Origin: Semisulcospira habei
Lineage: Eukaryota > Mollusca > Gastropoda > Semisulcospiridae
Direction: 5' to 3'
DNA length: 64,000 bases
Assembly (NCBI GenBank): GCA_036245525.1
Contig: BTPG01000005.1
Coordinates: 126,479,620 to 126,543,619, forward strand
A program made the translations under genes and the position numbers. Below are positions 43,323 through 53,456 of this stretch, piece by piece. Numbering within the stretch: the first letter of the stretch is position 1; every line of letters starts with the position of its first letter. The notes below the pieces were generated by a model. The model was not told the DNA's origin. It worked only from the letters and a program-made list of their open reading frames with translations, and did no database searches.

Positions 43323-45606
43323 TTGGCAAGTCCGCACCTGTATCAGATGTGGACAATTCCAGTGGCCGAGTGATGGACATGAGGTGTGCCTGCCCTGTTC
43401 ATCTTGTACCTTTTCCCAACCGTGCCTGGTCTGCGCCCCCTGGCGGGAAGAACAATGGACTCAGCTATGGGGTTTCTACCGTCGTGAACTGCCGACACCA
43501 GCACGTATACAGGGCCATACACCGGTAAGAACCACAGACCCGACTAGTGGGTATTACCTGGTGAGAGGACAGTCTACGCCGCGCCTTCCGCCGCGAGCCC
43601 GTCCTCCTGGGCCGGCAGCGAACACAGACCCGACTAGTGCGCGCTGTCCGGTAGCAGAGACTAGAACTGAAGTTTCAGTCAGGCCCGCTTCTTTGAACAA
43701 TAAAGACACGCCGGTAATCACCACAGACCCAACTAGTGGTGCTTATCAGACGTTAGAACGTTCTCCATCGCGACTTCGGTCGCTAGCTCGTTCTACTACA
43801 CCGGCAGCAGGCACAGACCCGACTAGTGCACGCTGTCCGGTTCCGCCGATTCTATCGGCGCGAGAGAGAGTACAGTTACAGGCTTCAGTTCCGGTAGCGG
43901 TCTCGACTCAGGAGAGGCCCGCTTCCCAGCAGAAGGATTCTCCGCCTCCACGCGTCGACAGAGTTCGGCGTTCAGGTACGGACCGTATCTCACCTCGTTC
44001 CAGAGAGCAGAAGCACCGGACGGTTTCCCGCTCTTCTCGCCAACGTTCACAGTCTAGGGACAGGTCACCGCAGCATAGGCATGCCTCCAGATCTTCCCGT
44101 ACCAGTCGGCCATCGCGGACGGTGTCCGGGGTCGGATCTCCGCAAGTGGTTCGTCGGTCCAGACCGCATTCCCCAGTTATGAGACATTCTACTCGGAGAA
44201 CGCGTCAATCATCTACTCAACCCTCTAGGCCGTCGTCGTCAAGAGTCAGTCGACGTTGCCGCCGCCATTCCTGTTCTAGGAGTCCCCGCTCTCGCCGTGA
44301 GCCCTCCCCGCGGGATAGGAGATCGCCTCGACGCTACGCTCACCGTTCTCGGTCTCGGTCTCAAGTAACCTCCCCGGTCCATTCGTGGCGTCACCGCTCC
44401 GAGAGATTTTCGCCGGCCAAGGCCTCGGTCACATCCCGGCTCGTCGCGGAGGCTGGGCCCTCACTCGTAGCTCGAACCGGCCCCACACACCTCCCTATGC
44501 AATTAGAGGATGACGCGCTCAGCCTTGCTCCCGAGGACTCAGTTTCGGCTTTACTTCGGGACGACAGCCCCGCGCACTCTATCCAGGCGCCCCCTGACGT
44601 GGATCAAGATGAGCAGGAACAACATCCGTCAGCAGTGGGACACAGGTTGGAGACTCAGCGTGCCCTGGACGAGGCAGCTCGCATCATCTCGGCGTGCCTA
44701 CCGCCGGAAGACTGTCCTCCTTCTCCGCCTGCGAAGAAGAAGGCCGCGGCCTATGTAGATGCGGAACTCCATACCAAGACCTTTAAGACGCTTCCTCAAC
44801 CTCCGGGTTTCAGCAGCCTACGGGACGCATTCTCGGCTCGACTCGCTCAGGGGCACTTGGGCGCCGCTGGATTCTTCAATGACTCTAAGTGGCCGACGGA
44901 CCTACACATGTTTTTTAGGCAATCTTGGTACGCGGGACATTCTCAGAGCTTTACCTGCGCACTACCCAAACCGGACCCAGCTGCTTGGGCCCTGGCGGCT
45001 ATTCCGGCACGGACCCCTCTGCTTCCAGGAATCGATCAGACAGGTAATATCATACGCAACGCCTTAGCCTCCGCGGGATTTCTTGACCTTCTGACTCAAG
45101 CCATGGTTCGTCGCGTAGAGGAGGCTTGGCATCCGTCCCTTACGCCGCTGCTGGGAGATCTGCTCGCTCTAGCCGTCTCTGGTAACCGTGCATCCTACCA
45201 CACCTGTGTCAACGCTATGGCTGCGGCGGCCAACTGTGACCTTTTGCGTCGGGATTTCCTCCTCCGCTCCTGCCCTCTCCCCAATGACCTGAAGCTTCAA
45301 CTTCGTCAGGCGCCCCTTGGCGGAGAGCTTCTCTTCGGCCCCACGTGGTTGGCGGTTAAGGAGGCAAATAAGGACACCTGGCCAAGTCGTACAGTTCCTA
45401 CTCCCTTTCAGCATACCCGCAGGACCCAGGGTCGCCCCCTGCGGGCGACTAGACCCGTTTCCCGGCCTTACACCAGAGGTGGGCGTCTTCCCCCCAGGCC
45501 CCCTGCCTTTCCCCGTACCCGTCCTACTGCAGGATCCTCTTCGGCTCCCGCTTCCAGGACCTGGCCCAAGCCTGCCCGACGCCCCGGGCGGGGCAGGGCT
45601 TACTGA
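43323..45606 (+). CDS. DIRS copy E gag exon 2
   Basis: Open for about 760 codons. The zinc-binding cluster at the start is CIRCGQFQWPSDGHEVCLPC and CSSCTFSQPCLVC. A linker follows with four TDPTSG/TDPTSARCPV motifs in two larger repeats, then about 150 residues rich in Arg and Ser (RSSRQRSQSRDRSPQ, SRSPRSRREPSPRDR, HRSRSRSQV) like an RS domain. The conserved gag core comes next (LPQPPGFSSLRDAFSARL, FFRQSWYAGHSQSF, RRVEEAWHPSLTPLLGD, AAAANCDLLRRDFLL) and then a basic, Pro-rich tail. It likely forms the ribonucleoprotein particle. It overlaps the start of pol. Confidence 0.88.
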
Positions 45607-47683
45607 CGTTCTCCACCTTCGGGCCCCGTCGACCGCGCTGGGACCTCCGGTCGGCGGGAGGCTCGCACGGCACAGCGCCGCCTGGCGGGCGCTGTTTCCG
45701 GACGACCCCTGGATTCTTTCAACCATCTCCCTCGGTCTGCGGATCTCGTTTCGGTCCCCGCCCCCACTGCGACGTACTCCGGCGTGGACCTTGGTTCCGA
45801 CAGACCAGCTCAAGGCAGACGCTCTGCGCAACGAGGTGGCCGCCTTACTTCAAAAAGCAGCGACAGAGGTGGTGACACGACTTGACTCCCTAGCCTTCTA
45901 CAGCCGACTGTTTGTAGTTCCCAAGCCAGGCGGCAAGTGGCGTCCTGTGATCGACCTCTCGGCGCTCAACAAGTTTATAGTAGCTCCACGTTTTCGCATG
46001 GAGACAGCGCGGGCCCTGCGTGCCTCGGTGCAACCCTTCGACTTTGCAATCAGCCTGGACCTCGCGGATGCGTACCTTCACGTGCCCATGCACCCAGCGT
46101 CCAGACGTTATCTACGCTTCGCCTTCGAGGGTGTGGTATACCAGTTCTGCGCACTTCCCTTCGGCCTCAACCTCAGCCCATGGGTCTTCACACGCATCAT
46201 GGACGCCATGGTGGCCAAGGCACGACGGACTTCCACGAGCCCCACGTCCAACTACCTGGACGACCTGCTCCTGAAGAATCAGACCCCTGCCGCCTTGGAG
46301 GTGGACCGGGATGCCTTGCTTCAGCTCAAAACGCTGGGCTTCATAGTCAACTTCGGCAAGTCCGACCTCGTGCCGTCGCGCCATTTCGTTCACCTAGGCA
46401 TGGAGTTCTACACCGACCGCAATATCGTCCGGCTGCCCGAACCCCGCATTCAGAAGCTGGCAGATCTAGCTCGGCAGGTATCCCAGAAGTCTTCGATCCC
46501 CGCCAGGCAGTGGCTTCAGTTGCTGGGGCTGATGAGCGCTGCAGCAGACCTTATTCCGTTAGGGCGTCTCTACTCCCGGCCGCTACAGTTGCACCTTCTG
46601 CTACACTGGCGTCCGTCGACCTCCGACCTAGAGTCTCCGGTTCCGATTCCTTCGTTGCTCCGTCCTCACCTGCTACGCTGGGCGGACCCCCTCTGGCTCG
46701 CGACAGGAGTGCCGCTGTTCTCGCCACCGCCCTCCCTCTCCATCTGCGTAGACGCGAGCCTCTCCGGTTGGGGAGCACACCTTCTACCCTCCTTCGAGAC
46801 GGCCTCCGGCCGTTGGGACCTGGATCTCCGGGACCGACACATCAACTGGTTGGAATTGGAAGCCGTCTGGCAAGCCCTTCGTGTGTGGGAATCTCGCCTG
46901 CTTCACCGGGAGCTACTGGTGTTGTCGGACAACTCTACGGTCGTCGCCTACATCCAGAAGCAGGGCGGGACCCGCTCCCCATCTCTCTGCATCCTCCTTT
47001 ACCAAGTGCTCCGGTGGTGCGAGGATCGGGACATTTCTCTCCGCGCGCGTCACATCCCGGGTCACCTGAATGTGCTGGCCGACTCCCTCTCCCGTCGCAG
47101 TCAACTACTACACACCGAGTGGTCTCTGCGTCCAGACATCTTTCGGATGATCGGCGCTACCTGGGAGTCACCCATGATCGACCTTTTTGCCACGAGATGG
47201 AATCGCCAGCTCCCTCTGTTCGTCTCGCCGATTCCAGACCCCTTGGCCTGGGCAGTGGACGCCCTCTCCATCTCCTGGGATGGACTGGTCGCCTACGCCT
47301 ACCCTCCCACGGTCCTCATCCCCAAGGTTCTTCTCAAGCTGGGAGGCAGCAACACTATCCTGTTTCTGGTGGCTCCGTTTTGTTGGACCAGGTCATGGAC
47401 GACCGACCTCCTGAATCTGGCTACAGCCCCCCCATTACAGCTACCCACTCCACGAACGATGCTCAAGCAACCTCGGCAGTCTCTGTACCATCCTTGTCCA
47501 GAACGTCTCCTCCTCCACGCCTGGAGGTTGTCCGGCAAGCCCTCACCGCTAGAGGCTTCTCAGGTGCGGCAGTGGACGCGATCGCTACAGCCCGCAGAGC
47601 CTCGACCAGACGAGTTTACGAGGGCAAGTGGAGAGTTCTCAGCACCTGGTGTGACGACAGACGCCTCTCCCCCACCGAGTTGA
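45600..47683 (+). CDS. DIRS copy E pol (RT, RNase H, MT-like)
   Basis: One open frame from before 45600 (open from 45317) to 47683. Before RT: VGGRLARHSAAWRALFPDDP. RT: GGKWRPVIDLSALNKFIVAP, LPFGLNLSPWVFTRIMDAMV and NYLDDLLLKNQ (catalytic DD), then GFIVNFGKSDLVPSRHFVHL. RNase H: CVDASLSGWGAHLL, HINWLELEAVWQAL, LVLSDNSTVVAYIQKQGG and HIPGHLNVLADSLS carry the expected D-E-D-D set. The last part (MIDLFATRWNRQLPLFVSP, AYAYPPTVLIPKVLL, FLVAPFCWTRSW) is the segment that in DIRS1-type elements resembles phage Dam methyltransferases, with YPPT in place of the usual N/D-PPY. No start codon is obvious; frameshifting from gag or internal initiation is possible. Confidence 0.9.
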
Positions 47684-48584
47684 CAGTCCCTCAGCTGGCG
47701 GATTCTTCCTCTGGCTTTTTCACGACCAGCGTTTAGCTCCCATCACCATTCGAGGTTACCTGGCCATGATCGCTGATACTTACAGGCATCTGGGACGTCC
47801 CGACCCGGGCGCCTGCAAGGACCTCGCCGATCTGATGGGCCATTTCGGTCTGCATCGTCCTGCTCTACGTACACTGTTACCACGTTGGGACCTACCTTGG
47901 GTCCTTACTTGGCTCAACTCGGCCCGCTTTGAGCCTTTACAGCTGGCGAGACTACCGGACGTGACGAGGAAGACCTGCTTCTTGCTCGCCCTCGCCTCAG
48001 CCTCCAGAGTCAGTGAGCTGCACGCCCTCTCTACTCGCCCCACCTGTTTACAATTCCGGACGGACGGTTCGGTGCAGCTGCTTCCCGACCCGACCTTCCT
48101 AGCCAAGACCAGATCTCCACTCTTGGCACCACAATTGGTCACCATACTACCACTCAGAGAACCACGCTCCAATCGAGAGTCCAGACAGCAGGACCCAGTT
48201 CGAGCGTTACGTGTGTACCTGCGCCGGACCAAGCCCCTCCGCAGGGGACGCACCCGCCTTTTTCTTCCTCTGTCCCCAGGTAGACAGGACATCTCAGCCC
48301 AGACTATATCCTCCTGGCTTCGGTGGGTGATACGATCCGCCTACCAGGAACTCGCCCCTGATGCAGCAAAGCGCATGAGGATCAGGGCGCACGAGATCAG
48401 AGCCATGGCCACGAGCCTTGCATTCGAACGCAACTGTGCGGTCAAGGACATCGTGGCGGCTGTGGGCTGGCGAACAGAGAACACCTTCGCTCGCTTCTAC
48501 CTGAGGGACCTCTCCGGCCAGCGGCAGAACCTAGCGCTGGTGGGAGACATCGTGGCGGCGCAACACTCCCTCCCGGCGCCCTAG
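47500..48584 (+). pseudogene. DIRS copy E tyrosine recombinase (one frameshift)
   Basis: Starts in a frame overlapping the end of pol (LEVVRQALTARGFSGAAVDA, STRRVYEGKWRVLSTWC) and moves to the frame of 47766-48584 after about 47705. At LADFFLWLF-like sequence this copy has one base fewer than copies A and B. The rest is open with the full catalytic set: Arg in ASRVSELHAL, His-Glu-Ile-Arg in AHEIRAMATSLAF and Tyr in FARFYLRDLSG. It would catalyse integration of circular cDNA. The shift could be real or an assembly error. Confidence 0.9.
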
Positions 48585-48704
48585 GCGCCGTAAGTATCTT
48601 CACTAAAATTAGAGGGAGGTTGCTTGGGGTGGACTTTTCTAGAAGCTTCGATGGCAGGGGTAGGGGCGGTTAGCGGCACCCACCTCCTTTTCGGGATTCT
48701 TCCT

Positions 48705-48800
48705 AGTTGTAATACCATCGGTAATGTGTTTTGAGAAAACAAACGTATTTTTCAGTAAAATAAGTTTTTTTGAAAAATACTTACCGATGGTATTACTCGA
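48705..48800. repeat. DIRS copy E internal complementary region
   Basis: GGTAATGTGTTTTGAGAAAA complements the left end; ACGTATTTTTCAGTAAAATA and GAAAAATACTTACCGATGG complement the right end. Confidence 0.9.
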
Positions 48801-48837
48801 AGGTCCCTCCCACCTGCCCCGCTCGCCGCTGCTCCGC

Positions 48838-49021
48838 TAAGAAACTGACTGGTTGTTTGAGCACTGAGCACATGCGTGGTTGAACCGGAAGGGAGGCTAC
48901 CGGGTTTCCGCCTAACCTATGGCGCCCCTCTCCTGCCATCATGGCCATTATCGTACACAACAATTTTTGGGCTAAAATTAGACTAGCTAAGAAACATTTC
49001 CTAGTTGTAATACCATCGGTA
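48838..49021 (-). repeat. DIRS copy E right inverted terminal repeat
   Basis: Complement of 42616-42802. Confidence 0.93.
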
Positions 49022-49067
49022 AGTATTTTTCAAAAAAAAACTTATTTTACAAAAAAATACGTATTTC

Positions 49068-49270
49068 TTTATGTTCTGCTGCGCTCCACACTACAAAGTC
49101 ATCCGCATAGAGGATGTTCAAGATGAACCCTGGTACTGTTGTACTGATGTCATTAATTAATGTAGACCAAGAACAGCATCAGACACAACATCTCCCTGAG
49201 GTACACCTTCCCCGAGTTTGACAAGACTGCTGAATGTGCAGACAGTAGAAGCTTCAGCGGCAGCCCCTGT
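49068..49270 (-). mobile_element. RNase H-bearing LINE, RT catalytic segment
   Basis: The - strand reads GKVYLREMLCLMLFLVYIND, then VPGFILNILYADDFVVWSAA with the catalytic YADD. The next codons lie on the far side of DIRS copy E at 42598. The region further upstream in the LINE is not recognisable. Confidence 0.85.
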
Positions 49271-50451
49271 TAAGCATGCCTTAACTAAAAAGAATTACAA
49301 TTAAATTGATGGGTCACATTAAAATTAATGAAATTATCACAAATGTTTATGCTCAATATGCATATTTTGTTAGAAAACTGGCAACAAAAATATTTAAACA
49401 GAGGAGTATGACATAAGCAATTGTAATGATCATTTTGCGTTCCTTTGCGTACTGGTAACATGGGGGTAGGGCAGCAGATTTAGCCACTGTGGCCCCTAAA
49501 TGCATCACAGCATCATAAAATCAGGTTGGGAGTAACTGTGGTACTCTGTCCTAACCAATAAAACCTTAAAAAAAAGACCTATCGGTTGTATACAAAATTT
49601 CTGAGGGCATCAGAAACAACGTACGTTTCCTAATTCAGCAATTTTAAATGGGAAAAAGCTATCATTCACCACGAACGTACCATAAAGGATGCCGACTTTC
49701 CTTATTTTCTTGCACTTATGCTCACATTATTGAAACTTAATAGGTAAAGAGAGGTCAGAATGAAATGAAATAACTTTAGCAATTTTTTCTAATTAATTTT
49801 GTGAATTTTTACAACTTGGGGGTAGGGATACAAAATCAACCACTGTGGCACTCGCAGTGATCACAGCATCACCTAGTCAAGTTTATAATAATTGTTACAT
49901 CCTGTTTTAATGATGTAAGCCTGAAAATGAAATGTCAGTGCTATAGGAAATGTCTGAAAACATCTGACACATTATTTTTGTCTCTTTTTTTTGCGATTTC
50001 GCGAAAATGGCCGTTTACTGGGTGCACAAATACCTTCACTGTGAGCCAGAGATTCAATATTTTTTCATTCTGTTTTTTGCAGAGGATGCAGAAGGTGTGT
50101 CTTAACATAATATTGCCTGATTTGGGCTTCTGGAATTAATTCTGATTTATATAGAGGAAAATATTTCTCAACCTCATTTTAGCAACTGCGAAGAACGTGA
50201 ATGGGGGTACCCTTGCGCCATCGGCTGTTTCTCTGGTGTGTTCCTAAGGATTTTCGGGGAACATGGCTTAAACATCTCAGGACATACTAAGTTACACTTT
50301 GAAACCCATTTTATTGAGTACTGGGGGGGGGGGGGGGGGGTGCACGGTAGACCTGGCTAGCTTATAGGCTATTAGCTGTCAGAGGCTTGTTTTCTTGAGG
50401 TGATTCCTGCAGGAATAATCTTGACAGAATGCACGACAGACAGCCAAAGGA
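49271..50451. other. HECTD3 intron 5, AT-rich segment with a diverged duplication
   Basis: No exon found. Two segments about 357 bp apart share GGGGGTAGGG, GATTTAGCCACTGTGGC-like and ATCACAGCATCA in order (about 49461-49550 and 49818-49903), suggesting an old duplication. A poly-G run lies at about 50324-50340. Confidence 0.5.
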
Positions 50452-50606
50452 TTAACCCATATAGCCCCAACACACTACAGCAGGAGATGGATCAACCATG
50501 ATAATTCACCTGATGGTGCCGAGCTAATCTGTAACTACCCTTGAATTATAATGGTTGATCCATCTGCTGCAATGGTCGTTGTGTGACACCTCCGAATGTG
50601 GGTTAA
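50452..50606. mobile_element. Palindromic TTAACCC MITE
   Basis: TTAACCCATATAGCCCC at the left and GTGGGTTAA at the right. Arms AGATGGATCAACCATGATAATTC and GAATTATAATGGTTGATCCATC. Confidence 0.88.
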
Positions 50607-50627
50607 ACTGGGTTACTGTAGTTTTGT

Positions 50628-50718
50628 TTACCCCATTGGGTGTTGGTAGCAATTTTAGTCGCAATGATTCTTGTAGGAATCATCGTTGACAAACTGCTAC
50701 TGACACCCAATGGGTTAA
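50628..50718. mobile_element. Short inverted-repeat element ending TTAA
   Basis: TACCCCATTGGGTGTTGGTAGCA pairs with TGCTACTGACACCCAATGGGTTAA; the central part contains ATGATTC-TTGTAG-GAATCAT. It is a separate family from the AAGGGTAGTGCCAGA MITEs. Confidence 0.75.
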
Positions 50719-50801
50719 TTGATATATCCCTTTACCTTTATTTTTTCACATTTATTGGTTTACTTATTTGTGTTCATTTATTTTGTTGTCTGTGTGGACA
50801 G

Positions 50802-50890
50802 GACTGTGACAGATACTCAGGATGTGGTGTTGCTGGAGAACATGACGGAGCATTTTCCCATTATCATGATTCGCATCAAGGAATGCATGG
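50802..50890 (+). CDS. HECTD3: HECTD3 exon 6 (DOC domain, residues 306-336)
   Basis: Acceptor GTGTGGACAG|G. Encodes VTDTQDVVLLENMTEHFPII and MIRIKECM, matching the vertebrate [21 protein letters not shown] segment. Donor ATGG|GTCAGT, phase 1. Confidence 0.94.
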
Positions 50891-51483
50891 GTCAGTCATA
50901 TACATGTATGTCATATGAACACATGCTCTAGCTGGCACAAATGCATGCTTACAGTACATGTGCACACAAATTGTCACACGCACGTGCACACACATGTACA
51001 CAGCTTGCATGACGCTTCCTCCTGCTAGGGACCTAGGTTCTCGTGAGCCCCTGTAGTTGTACCTCCTTTATGATCTTATGATTATAATGATTTTAGAAAG
51101 TGTGCATGTTTCAGACTCAGGGTCATAATATGTATTCTTAACCATACCTTACGTTGTCTTACCTTACCTTACCATAAGATACCTTATCTTACATCTTAAT
51201 AGTCTGTGCTGCTTGCTGACATCGTGACGAAGATCAGCTCCAGCTGTTAAATTGTGTTGGTAGTTTGCACCCATATGAAAATGCACAGACACACACACAC
51301 GTACACGTGCATAAACTGTCATTCAGTGCATTATTTTGTGTTTTTCTGTGGTTATGAAATGAAACTGAAGCATACCGCAGCGTTGATTTATTGGATAATT
51401 GTGATAGCTCAAGTGCAGTGCCTAAGTTATTTAGTTCATGGAGAGGAACCAAGCTAATCAGTCTCTGATCTCACTTGTTTCAG

Positions 51484-51649
51484 CGGGTGGTATAGACACG
51501 AGGATCCGAGGCCTCAAGCTTCAGTCGACGGAGGAGCGGTCCATGGGCTTTGACCGTGACTTTTTTTCAAACAGCAAACTAGTGCGCTATCCAATTTTAG
51601 AATTCTTCAGTCCTGATGTTCTGTACAGGAGAGCCATAGTTTTGCAGAG
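51484..51649 (+). CDS. HECTD3: HECTD3 exon 7 (end of DOC domain, residues 336-391)
   Basis: Acceptor CACTTGTTTCAG|CG. Encodes GGIDTRIRGLKLQSTEERSM, SKLVRYPILEFFSPDVLYRR and AIVLQR. The GID-x-R-x-RG and LVRYP-VLYRRA-LQR landmarks match HECTD3. Donor CAGAG|GTGGGT, phase 2. Confidence 0.95.
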
Positions 51650-51857
51650 GTGGGTTTTTTGTTGTAACTTCGTGTTGTTTTTTTCTTTGCGCCGATACCT
51701 TTGTGGATTGAATGTGCCATGTTTCCCTGATGCCTCTCTTTGGTGAGGAACATGTTTGTACCGGTATCGTAAATGTGCCGTCTCGGCCTGCATAGGATTA
51801 TTAGGATAAATACAGCAGAACCTGTTTTGAGGGACCACCCCTATGAAAGATCGCCAG
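51650..51857. other. Start of HECTD3 intron 7
   Basis: Contains CAGCAGAACCTGTTTTGAGG near 51810, possibly a degraded MITE end adjacent to the truncated Gypsy element. No gene. Confidence 0.4.
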
Positions 51858-53452
51858 TCATTTGTAAAGGTTACGATGGAGAGTTCTGGTGCGACCCTTC
51901 CCAGTCTCAGGTGCCAGTGCATACACAGGCACCTTCGGTGATGGCTGAGAGACGACGAGGTACACCTCCTCAGACCATTGGTCGTCAAGCTTGCCCTGGG
52001 GAGTCACGTTGCGGACTAACACACGATCTCCAGTCCGCACCGCGTATCCCCTGGCACGCCGATCGTACTGCAACTTTTGCGCCTTTTGAGCTGCTGCTGC
52101 ATGGCGTCTCACTGTCTCAAAGGCTGCCTGAAGACGCTCACTCAGAGATCGGCCGTACTCTGAGTAGGATTTATGGTCGGTCGCATTGTGTGGCTGCGTC
52201 CCGAACTGTAGGTCCACCGGCAGGCGAGGATGGCGGCCAAACATGAAGTAAGGCGAGTATCCCGTGGTGTCGTGCTTGGTGCAGTTGTAGGCGTGGGCAA
52301 GACCTGCAACATGGGCTTTCCAGTTGGCCTTTTGCACAGGCTCTAGAGTCCCAAGCATGCTTTGCAAGGTACGATTAAAACGTTCACAGCCACCATTACC
52401 CATAGGGTGATACGGGGTGGTTCTAGACTTGCTCACACCAGTGATCTCACACAGTTCTTTGATGATGCTACTTTCAAAGTTTCTACCCTGGTCACTATGC
52501 AGGCGGGCTGGAAAACCATACTGCAGGAAAAAGTGTTCATACAGGGCTTTAGCAGTAGTCTTTGCTGTCTGATTGGGGGTAGGAATGGCTTTGGCAAACT
52601 TGGTGAAATGATCAGTTATGACCAAAATGTTCTCAATGCCTCCTTTGGATGGTTTAAGTGATAAATAGTCTGTACATACCAGTTCGAGAGGTTCTGTGGT
52701 GGAGATAGGCACAAGCTCAGCTTTGGCTGGGAGAGTCTTTCTGCGTATACACCTGCCACACGCCTGGATGTACTGCTGGAGACTGATCGTCATACCCGGC
52801 CAGTAGAATCTGTCTCTCAGAAGCTCCACAGCACGGTCGAAGCCTAAATGCCCGACTTGATTGTGCACACCGTGCATCGCCTCAGTCCGACGGGATGCAG
52901 GCAGCACGAGTTGTTGGACCTCATCACCATTTACATGACGTCGACGGTAGAGGACACCATCCTGAAGACACAAATCTAACCGGAGGAATGACAGGCCAGC
53001 CTTACTGCGGACTCCTAACTGAGGGTCCTGGAGATGATGGATCACCTCCAGTAGCTCAGGATCAGCTCTCTGCTCTTTCACCCAGTCAGGACTGCCGGAT
53101 GTAGCTGACCCATCGACGTCTGGCTCGGCTGCCAGCTGCCCCAAGTACACTGTCTCTGCAAGCGGTGGGCTGCAACATTTGCCCTGTAGGAGAGCAGCCA
53201 CCACATCCACAGGCGTAGTCGACTCAGTTGAGGTAGCACCCCAGTCTATGCGTGACAGGGCATCAGCATCTTTGTTGAGACGTCCAGCACGGTACTCGAG
53301 ACTAAAGTTGTAGTTGGCCAGCTGAGCAACCCACCGATGGCCTGCGGCGTCTAGCTTGGCAGTGGTGAGAACATAGGTGAGTGGGTTGTTGTCAGTCCTT
53401 ACCACGAAGCTGCTGCCGTAGAGATAGTCGTGGAACTTGTCCGTCACGGCCC
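51858..53452 (-). pseudogene. Gypsy pol: end of RNase H and integrase
   Basis: RNase H tail FVVRTDNNPLTYVLTTAKLD and NADALSRIDWG-like sequence. The integrase zinc region is QVGHLGFDRAVELLRDRFYW with CGRCIRRK. The catalytic core has the D-D-E set in CTDYLSLKPS, LHSDQGRNFES and GNGGCERFNRTL. It ends with RTRTLHRNLYK and a stop at 51858. The frame is open across this whole segment. Confidence 0.92.
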
Positions 53453-53456
53453 ACTT

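Larger units (their letters stand above)
42599..49067 (+). mobile_element. DIRS-type retrotransposon, copy E (nearly intact)
   Basis: About 6.47 kb. The inverted terminal repeats (42616-42802 and 48838-49021) differ at a single visible position. The internal complementary region at about 48705-48800 joins complements of the two outer ends. gag, pol and YR are largely open; one frameshift in YR is seen. The flanking LINE codons continue across the insertion with only a shared TTT at the edges (42596-42598 and 49068-49070), so there is no target-site duplication. The methyltransferase-like region and inverted repeats place it in the DIRS group rather than Ngaro or PAT. Confidence 0.95.

Noticed and set aside
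45937..47550. 599-residue second frame over DIRS copy E pol
   Set aside because: Only its last part (after about 47500) is real, as the start of YR; the rest shadows the RT/RNase H frame.
51650..51857. Second LTR of the Gypsy element
   Set aside because: No match to the LTR edge TGTAAGCCAGATGG or to its 46-bp repeats.
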